Shown: piece after piece, positions 56,103 to 64,000 of the stretch
Numbering within the stretch: position 1 is the first letter of the stretch
How the letters are laid out: the number at the start of each line of letters is the position of its first letter
Origin: Candidatus Acidulidesulfobacter diazotrophicus
GTDB lineage: Bacteria; SZUA-79; Acidulodesulfobacterales; Acidulodesulfobacteraceae
Direction of reading: 5' to 3'
Assembly (NCBI GenBank): GCA_004195025.1
Contig: SGBB01000001.1
Location: 1-64,000, forward strand
Length of the DNA: 64,000 nt
Notes under the pieces: generated by a model
Told to the model about the DNA's origin: nothing
Seen by the model: only the letters and a program-made list of their open reading frames with translations
Database searches by the model: none
Position numbers and translations under genes: made by a program

Positions 56103-56439
56103 TAATTTTGATTGTATTTTATATTGATTTATTTTAATTTATTAAATTTATACCGTCATACATTAATTTATGATAAAAAATTTATTTATGAAAGTGCCCG
56201 CAATAAAATTTAATAGCGTATTTATAATAACAAAACGGCAGTATGATAAGATAATTTTTATGCTATATGTTTATTTAATTTCAATATAATTAAATTTTTG
56301 AAATAATTTTATTATATTATATTTTTTATAATTATAATCAAATTAAATATATATAGGCGTATTTTATTAAAATATCTAATAAAAAACGCCTATTTTATTA
56401 TTATTGAACTTTCAAAAATATTGATTGTATAAATTTAAA
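56103..56439. other. Gap between the DUF502 and cytochrome c genes
   Basis: A+T-rich spacer of 337 bases. The only feature seen is the hairpin at 56355-56391 described separately; the rest shows no open frame of note, no promoter of clear quality and no repeat. Confidence 0.6.
56355..56391 (-). terminator. Hairpin downstream of the cytochrome c gene
   Basis: AGGCGT (56355-56360) and ACGCCT (56386-56391) form the base of a stem that continues through A/T pairs around a short loop. It lies 49 bases past the minus-strand stop of the small cytochrome c gene. A U-run follows only weakly, so termination is likely but not certain. Confidence 0.55.
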
Positions 56440-56895
56440 TTACAAAGATTTAATATAAGCTACTAAAGCTCTAAGCTTCCTTCCTCTTACGTGACCTTTT
56501 AATGCCATTCTGTCGCACATTTTAACGCGTTGGACAAGAGTCATATGTGTGTGGTTCATTTTATTCATTGCTGCTAATTTTTGCTTGGCATTCTTTACGG
56601 TCATAATAACCATACCCTTGCCGTGCATATTAATATATGTATCTACACTGTAAACATGGCAGGTAGCGCATGAAAAACCGTTAGAGCCGATAGATTTAGA
56701 ATAAAAAAGTTTTTTACCGTATGCTATAAGTTTTGCTTTTCTGGCAGTCATTTTATGCTGCATATATCTATGATGCATAGTTCCATGCGACGACTCCACA
56801 CTGGGAAGTGTGGAACCTATTGCATTTGCAGAATTTAAAGGCAAATAAATTACTGAAGCAGCTAAAAAAAGAACAAGAACTAAAAATTTCTTCAT
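56440..56895 (-). CDS. Small periplasmic monoheme c-type cytochrome
   Basis: A 151-residue secreted protein. The signal peptide runs to about residue 25 (LPLNSANA, probable cleavage after Ala). One heme-c site, CATCH, lies at 76-80, and a later MCDRMALKGHVRGRKLRALV region could supply an axial Met. A third Cys is at about 117. The mature part is Lys-, Met- and His-rich. I chose ATG 56895 because GGAGG sits five bases before it; the longer frame from ATG 56907 uses the ATG that is part of that ribosome-binding site. Partner oxidoreductases are not nearby. Confidence 0.85.
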   Translation of the reverse strand: MKKFLVLVLFLAASVIYLPLNSANAIGSTLPSVESSHGTMHHRYMQHKMTARKAKLIAYGKKLFYSKSIGSNGFSCATCHVYSVDTYINMHGKGMVIMTVKNAKQKLAAMNKMNHTHMTLVQRVKMCDRMALKGHVRGRKLRALVAYIKSL

Positions 56896-56900
56896 CGTAT

Positions 56901-56905
56901 CCTCC
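56901..56905 (-). promoter_or_regulatory. Shine-Dalgarno GGAGG deciding the cytochrome c start
   Basis: On the minus strand ATGGAGGATACGATGAAG contains GGAGG five bases before the second ATG (56895). The first ATG overlaps this site and cannot be the start it serves. Confidence 0.8.
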
Positions 56906-57074
56906 ATAAATTATTTTAAAATTATATTTATATTACTTTGTATTAATTTATATATTTAAAATAAATTACATACTTTATCTATATAGTTATATTATATCCA
57001 TAAAATTAAATTTTTCAAATTTATATAAATAAATCATAAATACATAAATATTTTTTAAATATAACGGCTTTTAT

Positions 57075-57944
57075 TTATAGGATAAAATAACCTATATCAT
57101 AACAATATTTTTTTAACGCATCTTTCCAATTTCTCAATTCAATCTTATAGTCTAATTTAATTTTGGAGCAATCAAGTCTGCTATCGGCAGGTCTTTTGGC
57201 GGGTCTTACAAATTTATCGGATAAAACAGGAATTATGACGCAATTAGTTCTTTTAAAAACCTTGATAATTTCTGCCGCAAACTCATACCATGAAGCATAA
57301 CCTGCGTTAGTTATATTATATATTCCATTGTTTCCTTTATCGTTAGCAATTATGTCTCTAATTGCAAAAGCAACGTCTTTAGTATACGTAGGTGAACCAA
57401 ACTGGTCATCTACAACCTCTATTGATTTTTTAGTATCTGCCAATTTTAATATCGTGTTAACAAAATTTTTGCCGTTCTTACCATAAAGCCATTCGGTTCT
57501 TAATATAATATAGCTTGCTTTTGAATCTTTAATCGCATTTTCGCCTTTTAATTTTGAAAGACCGTATTCATTGACAGGATTAACATCGTCATTTTCATTG
57601 TAAGGCGCTTTCTTTAGTCCGTTAAAAACATAGTCGGTGCTTATATGAATCAATCTTGCATTAATTTCTTTCGATGCGATTGCAAGATTTAATGCTCCTA
57701 CGTGATTAACTTTATCGGCTTTATCCTTTTCGGTTTCCGCCAGGTCAACATTTGTATATGCGGCGCAGTTTATTATATAATTAGGTTTAAACTTAATCAG
57801 CGCATTCATAACATTGTTTAATTCCGTAATATCAAGATTTATGGAATTAAAATTATGAATTGCAGCATTTTCGTCTTTTAAAACTGCATTGACGTCTATT
57901 CCGAGCATTCCCGTAGAACCTATAATCGCAATAACTTTTTGCAT
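57075..57944 (-). CDS. rmlD: dTDP-4-dehydrorhamnose reductase
   Basis: Last step of dTDP-L-rhamnose synthesis. The 289-residue short-chain dehydrogenase-like protein has IAIIGSTGMLGIDVNAVLKD near residue 5, NCAAYTNVDLAETEKDKADK near 60, and the Tyr-x-x-x-Lys catalytic motif in NPVNEYGLSKLKGE. FGSPTYTKDVAFAIRDII follows. It lies 72 bases downstream of rmlB on the same strand. The usual rmlA and rmlC partners are not in the window. The product feeds O-antigen or other surface polysaccharide. Confidence 0.92.
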   Translation of the reverse strand: MQKVIAIIGSTGMLGIDVNAVLKDENAAIHNFNSINLDITELNNVMNALIKFKPNYIINCAAYTNVDLAETEKDKADKVNHVGALNLAIASKEINARLIHISTDYVFNGLKKAPYNENDDVNPVNEYGLSKLKGENAIKDSKASYIILRTEWLYGKNGKNFVNTILKLADTKKSIEVVDDQFGSPTYTKDVAFAIRDIIANDKGNNGIYNITNAGYASWYEFAAEIIKVFKRTNCVIIPVLSDKFVRPAKRPADSRLDCSKIKLDYKIELRNWKDALKKYCYDIGYFIL

Positions 57945-58016
57945 TTAAATCACCTCATAATTGCCGTAAAATCCCTTCTTTTGCCAACTGCAAGGTTCGC
58001 AAAAAAGCAATAATTT

Positions 58017-59030
58017 TTATTTTCCCCTTTCATACATAATTTTATAATAATTTCTATAATCTCCTGAAATTATTTTTCCCCACCATTTCCTATTTTCTAA
58101 ATACCAATTAATGGTTAAGTCTAATCCCTTATCTAAATTTAATTGGGGATTAAATTCTAGTTCTTTATTAATTTTAGAAAAATCTATGGCATATCTTCTA
58201 TCATGTCCGGCTCTATCTTTAACATATTTAATTAAAGATAGAGGTTTATTTAATTTTTTAAGAATTAAAGAAATAATATCTATATTTTGCATTTCGCTCC
58301 GTCCGCCTATATTGTAAACTTCCCCGAATTCTCCTTTTTCAAGAACGGCAAGTACCCCTTTTACGTGATCGTCCACATATACCCAGTCTCTGATATTTTT
58401 ACCATCGCCGTATAAAGGAATGTCTTTTCCCGTTAATGCATTAATTATAGTCAACGGTATCAGTTTTTCAGGAAACTGGTATTGACCGTAATTATTTGAA
58501 CATCTTGTAATTAAAACGGGCATACCGTAAGTATGAAAAAATGACATTGCAAGCATATCGGCTGATGCTTTTGAAGCAGAATAAGGGCTTCTTGGGGATA
58601 ATGGGGTTTTTTCCGTGAATAAACCTTCTTTCCCCAATGAACCATAAACTTCATCGGTAGAAATCTGAAGAAATTTTTCTATTTTATATTCTAAAGACAA
58701 TTTAAGCAAGTTTAATGTTCCTTCAACATTGGTTTTTATAAATATAGAAGGATTTAAAATTGATCTGTCCACATGGGATTCTGCCGCAAAATTAACAACA
58801 TAATCAATTTTATTTTTTTTAAAAATTTCTGAGAGCTCATCGTTATTTGCTATATCAATTTTATAAAATTTATAATTAATTGTTTTTTCTTCATCTATAT
58901 TATCCGGGTTTGCAGCATAGGTAACACTGTCAATGTTTATAATTTTTATATCTTTTCTATTGCTTGCAACATATTTTATAAAATTTGTTCCTATAAAACC
59001 TAATCCGCCGGTTACAAGATATGTTTTCAT
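58017..59030 (-). CDS. rmlB: dTDP-glucose 4,6-dehydratase
   Basis: Second step of dTDP-rhamnose synthesis. The 337-residue protein has YLVTGGLGFIGTNFIKYVAS at its start, FAAESHVDRSILNPSIFIKT near 80, the Tyr-x-x-x-Lys motif in SPYSASKASADMLAMSF, and NNYGQYQFPEKLIPLTIINA. These distinguish RmlB from other NDP-sugar dehydratases. It stands just upstream of rmlD, and LptD is the next gene upstream on the same strand. Confidence 0.95.
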   Translation of the reverse strand: MKTYLVTGGLGFIGTNFIKYVASNRKDIKIINIDSVTYAANPDNIDEEKTINYKFYKIDIANNDELSEIFKKNKIDYVVNFAAESHVDRSILNPSIFIKTNVEGTLNLLKLSLEYKIEKFLQISTDEVYGSLGKEGLFTEKTPLSPRSPYSASKASADMLAMSFFHTYGMPVLITRCSNNYGQYQFPEKLIPLTIINALTGKDIPLYGDGKNIRDWVYVDDHVKGVLAVLEKGEFGEVYNIGGRSEMQNIDIISLILKKLNKPLSLIKYVKDRAGHDRRYAIDFSKINKELEFNPQLNLDKGLDLTINWYLENRKWWGKIISGDYRNYYKIMYERGK

Positions 59031-59091
59031 AATTTTGAATCCCCAAATACCATTAAATTAAAAATATTAATAATAAAGATATAACTGATAA

Positions 59092-59158
59092 TATAAAATA
59101 AAATAAAATAAAATAAAATTATAAATAAATATAATTCTTAAATAAATATAATTCTTAA
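59092..59158. repeat. 5-bp (AAAAT) array and 17-bp direct repeat
   Basis: AAAAT is repeated about 5.5 times at 59092-59119, then AAATAAATATAATTCTT occurs twice (about 59122-59158). The tract is in the rmlB-lptD spacer. Confidence 0.85.
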
Positions 59159-59249
59159 ATAAAATTTAAGTTCCAAAAAATGTTTAATATTGGTTTCATA
59201 TTGATAGTTAATTATAGTTAATTTTATAATAACGCTTAGTATTATCGCA

Positions 59250-61604
59250 TCAAGGATTAAAAGCATAATTAGGCGTCATTACGCTAACTCCGCTTGCGTT
59301 TGCCCCCGGCGAAATCATATTGCCGAAACCGTAAGTTCCTATTCCTTTAAGCACCAGACCGAATGAAAAAGCCCATTGATGAAAATAAGGCATATTCGTA
59401 TAGCTTGCAACAAACCCGAGACAACCCAGATTATATATTATTCCGATAGAATTTGAAACATCTTTATGAGTTGTAACATCGTAATTTTCTGCCAAGTTCA
59501 GACTGAATCCGTCAATAATATTTAAATTAGCGGCTATACTTGCATACGCCAATGTATTTGTAGGAGCGATTAAAGAAAGACCCTGCGGAAACAATGAAGG
59601 ATTGCCCGAATTAAACATATCCAGCGCCCCCAGGTAGCCTTGAATATCATTAACCGCGGTATATCCAAATCCTAAAGAATCGTTTCTAAAATCAGTTAAT
59701 TGCGTGCCTAAATTATAATTATTAAAAACATAATTATTATCGTCGTAACTCCATGAAGCTATAAAATGAATGTTGCCGAACGGATGATATCTTAGTCTGC
59801 CAATAATATCTGAATTTAAATTATTATAGTTGAAATAATTAACCGGATTAATAAAATTGCCTGAAAATGAATGGTATTGATAAATATTTAATCTAAACAA
59901 ATTTGATATATTAGTTTTTGAATAATTTTCTAAATCCCAGCTAAATCCATATTTAACCGCACTTTGCGGCGGTATATAATCAGTCTGGTCAAATAAAGGA
60001 AGTCCCGATTGATTTACCGGTCTGATTAAATTGTAGTTAACATAAGGTTTTACAAAAGAAATTAATCCGCTGCCGTTTTTATTATTTTTATAATTCTTAA
60101 ATAATGTTGCATTACTTGAAATGCCTGCATAATATACTTCTCTGCTTTTATTTGGATAATTTTCGCTGCTAACTCCCGCATTTTTTATATCATCATAGCC
60201 CGTATATCTGAAACCTGCCGAAGGAGTAATATTTATGCCGCTTAATAATTTAAAAGGCATATATAAATCAGGAAAAATATCTAATCTGTTTGCGCTATAA
60301 TAATTCGCGCTTCTTAAAACATTTAAAGATGAATTAAATTTTAAATATAAAGGTGCAAAATAAAACTTTTTAAGCTCTTCTTCGCCGTTTAGCGAAAGTC
60401 TCGGATATTCGTCAACGGTAGCATAATTCGGAAAAAATAAATTATCTAATCTTAAAAAATTTATTCTCGACGAAAAACTGCCGAAATCTTTTGTCGCTGA
60501 AAAATTAGAAGAAAGCCTATTTTTGGTCATTTGATAGACATTTGTTGAAAAATCTATATAAACAGCAGGGTCGCTTGGAATATTTAAATTTGTCTTGATT
60601 GCTAAACCGTCTATAAAATCTGCATTATGAGAGAGCAGCAAATAACGGGATAAATGCGGGGATAAAGCAAGACTTTTAGGACCGCTTCTTTCGTGAATAT
60701 AAAAACCGTATATAGAGCCGTGCGAAAATTGATTTAAACTATATCTATATTTTAGCGAATTTCCTATCCCGAGATAGCTGTAATAATTTAAATTGTATGT
60801 AAGATCCTGACTTCTTCCAAGGTCAAAATAATAGCCGTCGCCAGCCTGAAAACCGGTAAGACTGCTGTATCCTGCCGTAGGTATTAGCAATCCCGAAGAT
60901 TTTTTTGTTTTAATCGGCATTACCATAAAAGGAAAATATAAAACAGGCACATTATGTATATAAAAAAATGAATTATAAGAAAATGCGTATTGGCCTACGT
61001 ATATATTTGAAAATGAAGAAGATATTTTCCATGACGGCGGGTTTCTTCTGCAAGATGTTAAATAACCGTTTTTAACTTGATAAAATCCTTTTGCTTTATG
61101 TGTAATTTTTTGACCGTATATAAAAATATTTTTTTTTAAATAATGTATATGCGAATCATAAATACTTCCAAATCTATTTTTTAAATATAAGTCTAACTTT
61201 TTAGCTTTAGTAACGCTACCCTTAGAATATGCGATAACGTGACCCGTCGCAACTGCAAACCCTGTTTTATAGAAATATACGACTTTATCTGCATATAAAC
61301 GAAAATGGCGTCTCGTTATTAAAACACTTCCCGTCATAACATATTTATTATCTTTTTTATAATATGTTATTTTATCTGCAGTAATTTTAATCTCTGTTGT
61401 TTTGTTTTTTATTTTTGTTTTGTTCTTTGCTTTGCCCTCTGTTTTATGCATCTTAATCTTGCCGCTTGAGCAGTTTGAAAACACAACTGCGCAGGAATTA
61501 TTAACTTTTAAAATCCCAAAAAAAACAGTAAGAAAAACTAATATCGCTAATATTAATTTTATAGCTTTTAATTTTATAGCTTTTTTATAAAAAAAATTCC
61601 GCAT
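59250..61604 (-). CDS. lptD: LPS-assembly outer membrane protein LptD
   Basis: Outer-membrane barrel that inserts lipopolysaccharide. The 784-residue protein has an N-terminal hydrophobic signal segment (about 15-38), an OstA-like jelly-roll domain (ADKITYYKKDNKYVMTGSVL near 75, YADKVVYFYKTGFAVATGHV near 107) and a long beta-rich barrel with many alternating aromatic segments. The family motif near 210-240 includes FFYIHNVPVLYFPFMVMPIK and SSGLLIPTAGYSSLTGFQAG. It lacks the usual pair of disulfide Cys seen in E. coli, although Cys is present near the N-terminus. The presence of LptD argues for an LPS-bearing outer membrane. Confidence 0.9.
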   Translation of the reverse strand: MRNFFYKKAIKLKAIKLILAILVFLTVFFGILKVNNSCAVVFSNCSSGKIKMHKTEGKAKNKTKIKNKTTEIKITADKITYYKKDNKYVMTGSVLITRRHFRLYADKVVYFYKTGFAVATGHVIAYSKGSVTKAKKLDLYLKNRFGSIYDSHIHYLKKNIFIYGQKITHKAKGFYQVKNGYLTSCRRNPPSWKISSSFSNIYVGQYAFSYNSFFYIHNVPVLYFPFMVMPIKTKKSSGLLIPTAGYSSLTGFQAGDGYYFDLGRSQDLTYNLNYYSYLGIGNSLKYRYSLNQFSHGSIYGFYIHERSGPKSLALSPHLSRYLLLSHNADFIDGLAIKTNLNIPSDPAVYIDFSTNVYQMTKNRLSSNFSATKDFGSFSSRINFLRLDNLFFPNYATVDEYPRLSLNGEEELKKFYFAPLYLKFNSSLNVLRSANYYSANRLDIFPDLYMPFKLLSGINITPSAGFRYTGYDDIKNAGVSSENYPNKSREVYYAGISSNATLFKNYKNNKNGSGLISFVKPYVNYNLIRPVNQSGLPLFDQTDYIPPQSAVKYGFSWDLENYSKTNISNLFRLNIYQYHSFSGNFINPVNYFNYNNLNSDIIGRLRYHPFGNIHFIASWSYDDNNYVFNNYNLGTQLTDFRNDSLGFGYTAVNDIQGYLGALDMFNSGNPSLFPQGLSLIAPTNTLAYASIAANLNIIDGFSLNLAENYDVTTHKDVSNSIGIIYNLGCLGFVASYTNMPYFHQWAFSFGLVLKGIGTYGFGNMISPGANASGVSVMTPNYAFNP

Positions 61605-61638
61605 AATTTAAATTTAAATATAATTAATATAGCTTTTA

Positions 61639-62952
61639 TTAATTTATTTTTTTAAAATCACCTAAAAGATATAGTGAGCCGCAAATCACAATAATTTCAT
61701 TTTTATTATTATTTGAATATATACGGAATGCTTTATCTATAGCTTCTTTAATATTTTTTACTGCATAAGAATTATTAAAATATTTTAAATTGTCCGAATA
61801 TTCTTGCAGTAATTTAGAATCCATAGACCTTTCATTGTTAACATTTGTAAATATTATATCCGCCTTATAAGTTACCCTATCCATCTTCGACAATCGCCGG
61901 AGCATCGTCTTATAATCTTTATCTTTCATGACTCCAAATATAAATATATAATTACAATTTTTATAAATATTCTTTAAAGATATAATTAAATTCTTTATTC
62001 CGTCCGGATTATGCGCCCCGTCAAGAACTATAGTTTTATCTTTTACATGTATTATTTCAAATCTTCCTTCATTCTTAAAATAAGATATTCCTTTTCTAAC
62101 CGACTCTTCAGATAAATTTTTATTAATTTTATCTTTATAATATTTAAATAAAATTTCAATTGATAGCAAAGCTATAGCTAAGTTGTATTTATGATACGAC
62201 GCAAAAGAAGGAAATAAAATATTTTCAAATGAACTATATAATCCGTAATAGTTATATATATTCTTTATATGCGTTATTTTAATAAAGTTTGTCGAAAAAT
62301 ACAAAGCATTCTTTTTAATTGCTTCATTTATCAGAATCTCTCTTACGGCTGTTTTTCTCTCGCCTGTTATCATAATAGAATTTTCTTTAATAATACCTGC
62401 TTTATCAAGAGCTATTTTTTTATATGAATTACCGAGAATTTCAGAATGATCTATAGATATGTTTGTAATTATTGACATCAACGGCTTTTCAATAACATTG
62501 GTGGCATCTAACATTCCGCCGAGACCTGCTTCTATAACGGCAATATCAACATTTTTTTCTTTAAAATATTTAAAACAAATAGCAGTGGTCAATTCAAAAA
62601 AACTGCATTTAAGTCCGCTTGCTAAAAAATAATTCTTTAGACCGTCTAAATCCGCATCGCTTATCTGCTCATCATTAACGATTATTCTTTCATTAAATCT
62701 TAAAAGATGAGGCGAAGTATATATTCCTGCAATTAAACCATGCGATTTAATAATTTCATAAATAATACGGCTTACCGAACCTTTTCCGTTAGTGCCCGTT
62801 ATATGAATAAAATTAATATATTTCTGCGGGTTGCCTGCGTAATTTAATAAATATTCAATGCTGCCGAGACCGAAATTCATTTTAAAACCTTGTTTTTGAT
62901 ATAATTTTTCAACCGAATCAAGATTATTTCTAAGCGCATTTTCTTTGAACAT
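61639..62952 (-). CDS. folC: Folylpolyglutamate synthase / dihydrofolate synthase
   Basis: Adds glutamate to folates (and to dihydropteroate). The Mur-ligase-like 437-residue protein has the ATP-binding P-loop HITGTNGKGSVSRIIYEII, SPHLLRFNERI, EAGLGGMLDATNVIEKP and SIDHSEILGNSYKKIALDKA leading to GII. LDGAHNPDGIKNLIISL is in the C-terminal domain. It is downstream of accD, a gene order seen in many bacteria. The spacer between them has one end of the MITE-like family (63022-63034). Confidence 0.94.
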   Translation of the reverse strand: MFKENALRNNLDSVEKLYQKQGFKMNFGLGSIEYLLNYAGNPQKYINFIHITGTNGKGSVSRIIYEIIKSHGLIAGIYTSPHLLRFNERIIVNDEQISDADLDGLKNYFLASGLKCSFFELTTAICFKYFKEKNVDIAVIEAGLGGMLDATNVIEKPLMSIITNISIDHSEILGNSYKKIALDKAGIIKENSIMITGERKTAVREILINEAIKKNALYFSTNFIKITHIKNIYNYYGLYSSFENILFPSFASYHKYNLAIALLSIEILFKYYKDKINKNLSEESVRKGISYFKNEGRFEIIHVKDKTIVLDGAHNPDGIKNLIISLKNIYKNCNYIFIFGVMKDKDYKTMLRRLSKMDRVTYKADIIFTNVNNERSMDSKLLQEYSDNLKYFNNSYAVKNIKEAIDKAFRIYSNNNKNEIIVICGSLYLLGDFKKIN

Positions 62953-63021
62953 TTATTGTTTAACAATTTAATTTCTTTAATAATTTAAATTTAATATGGG
63001 GATAACCATTGCTATATTGTT

Positions 63022-63056
63022 ACCCAAAATTGCCGATATAAAATTTATTTTTGTGA
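63022..63056. repeat. Solo half of the MITE-like family
   Basis: ACCCAAAATTGCCGATATAA and the following A/T-rich bases resemble one end of the elements at 16823-16985 and 43280-43453. No second end was found within the spacer. Confidence 0.5.
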
Positions 63057-63091
63057 TTTAAGGTATTTATATATTTTTTAATTAATAAAAT

Positions 63092-63952
63092 TTAATCATT
63101 AATTAATAAATTTAAAAGATTTTTAATGGTGTTTTTTATATCCTTTCTTTCTACTATCATATCTATCATACCGTGTTCCAAAAGATATTCCGCTCTTTGA
63201 AAGCCTTCGGGGAGATTTTGATGTATAGTTTTTTCAATTACTCTTGGACCTGCAAATCCTATTAGGGCTTTAGGCTCGGCTATCATAATATCTCCTATGC
63301 TTGCAAAACTTGCCGAAACTCCTCCGGTGGTAGGATCCGTTAAAACGGATATATAAGGGAGTCTTGTTTTCTCATATTCTGAAATTACTGCAATAGTTCT
63401 AGCCATCTGCATCAATGAAAAAATACCTTCCTGCATTCTGGCGCCGCCTGAAGATGTGAATATTATAACTGGCAGCTTTTTCTCAATAGCATACTCAAAT
63501 GTCTTCGTTATTTTTTCTCCGACGACCCTCCCCATAGAGCCGCCCATAAAATTGAAATCAAAAATAACGGATGCCGCTTCTATCTTTTCTATTAAACCGT
63601 ATCCTGCAACGGCTGCATCAGACAATCCGGTTTTTTCATAGTCTTCTTTTAATCTGTCTTTATACTTTTTTGTGTCTTTAAAATCAAGAATATCCGTAGG
63701 CTTTAAATCATCGAACAAACGTACAAAACTGCCTTCGTCAAAAATTATTTTAATTCTGTTTTCAGAATTTATTCTAAAATGATAATTACATTTAGGGCAT
63801 ACCTCAAGGTTTCTTTCAAGCTCTTTCTTGTAAATTATTTCGCTGCATCCGGGACATTTAACCCATAAACCTTCAGGAATACCTGCGGGTTTGCCTGCAT
63901 CCTTTTTGTCTTTTTTGTCTTTATTATTATTTTTTAATCTAAATAAATGCAT
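63092..63952 (-). CDS. accD: Acetyl-CoA carboxylase carboxyltransferase beta subunit
   Basis: Transfers carboxybiotin's carboxyl group to acetyl-CoA in fatty acid synthesis. The 286-residue protein has an N-terminal zinc ribbon ([20 protein letters not shown] then CPKC) near residues 34-57. [20 protein letters not shown] and [20 protein letters not shown] are the carboxyltransferase blocks. Length and order are standard. It lies upstream of folC on the same strand. The last 48 bases of the window beyond it show nothing recognisable. AccA, AccB and AccC are not in the window. Confidence 0.96.
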   Translation of the reverse strand: MHLFRLKNNNKDKKDKKDAGKPAGIPEGLWVKCPGCSEIIYKKELERNLEVCPKCNYHFRINSENRIKIIFDEGSFVRLFDDLKPTDILDFKDTKKYKDRLKEDYEKTGLSDAAVAGYGLIEKIEAASVIFDFNFMGGSMGRVVGEKITKTFEYAIEKKLPVIIFTSSGGARMQEGIFSLMQMARTIAVISEYEKTRLPYISVLTDPTTGGVSASFASIGDIMIAEPKALIGFAGPRVIEKTIHQNLPEGFQRAEYLLEHGMIDMIVERKDIKNTIKNLLNLLIND

Positions 63953-64000
63953 ATATGCTATAAAATATATATTATATTATATTATTTATGTTGCAGATTG

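Noticed and set aside
56896-56907. A four-residue longer start for the small cytochrome c
   Set aside because: That ATG is part of the GGAGG ribosome-binding site of the later ATG at 56895.
57945-58016. An inverted A/T-rich sequence between rmlB and rmlD resembling a terminator
   Set aside because: The pairing is short and the two genes look co-transcribed, so I do not list it.

Overview
This window is a strongly A+T-rich bacterial chromosome segment made almost entirely of housekeeping genes. It encodes a Gram-negative cell: LptD, PBP1A with a putative lipoprotein partner, and two dTDP-rhamnose genes. It carries a siroheme-dependent heme pathway (AhbC and AhbD), a ferredoxin-dependent 2-oxoglutarate oxidoreductase (KorDABC), a two-subunit class I fumarase and monoheme c-type proteins. 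Together these suggest an anaerobic or microaerophilic, sulfate-reducer-like bacterium of the former Deltaproteobacteria or a neighbouring phylum. The low G+C and this gene mix would fit the Ca. Acidulodesulfobacterales (Sva0485) type, but that placement is inference.

Layout. (1) 1-548, left edge: a partial plus-strand ORF and a 3' remnant of a YggS-type gene. (2) 549-27051, minus strand: Kup, an APC permease, DNA polymerase I, an RDD protein, then a tetrapyrrole block transcribed as precorrin-2 dehydrogenase, HemX/CcsA-like protein, HemA, HemC, CobA-HemD fusion, AhbC, AhbD. Upstream of it lie AMMECR1, OsmC, GpsA, GyrA, MoaA, PBP1A and an LpoA-like binding protein. (3) 27248-31989, plus strand: a very divergent DprA overlapping topA, then a heme-c/HAMP membrane sensor with no output domain. 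(4) 32019-35097, minus strand: Maf, ProC, a glycosyltransferase. (5) 35587-46928, plus strand: a TCA-cycle block (fumarase alpha and beta, SucC, SucD, KorD, KorA, KorB, KorC), Ndk, glycogen phosphorylase, a PhoB-like regulator. (6) 46937-63952, minus strand: PurN/PurM, FtsY, SMC, RsmE-like protein, methyltransferase, DUF502 protein, small cytochrome c, RmlB/RmlD, LptD, FolC, AccD.

The genes work together in three clear groups. The tetrapyrrole block carries glutamyl-tRNA to siroheme and, through AhbC/AhbD, to heme b, which supplies the c-type proteins; HemL, HemB and AhbA/B must lie elsewhere. The TCA block interconverts fumarate, malate, succinate, succinyl-CoA and 2-oxoglutarate using ferredoxin. 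The envelope genes build peptidoglycan, LPS and fatty acids.

No defence system, CRISPR array, prophage, tRNA, rRNA or complete insertion sequence was seen. The unusual content is in spacers and in protein divergence: a MITE-like element family with terminal inverted repeats, many short tandem arrays (4-17 bp units), a 197-bp-period duplication of the fumarase promoter and first codons, a DprA that has lost its Rossmann signature, an RsmE that has lost its knot motif, and Asn/Asp/Lys-rich insertions in conserved enzymes. Several starts were moved from the longest reading frame (PolA, AhbD, SMC, cytochrome c); reasons are in the entries.
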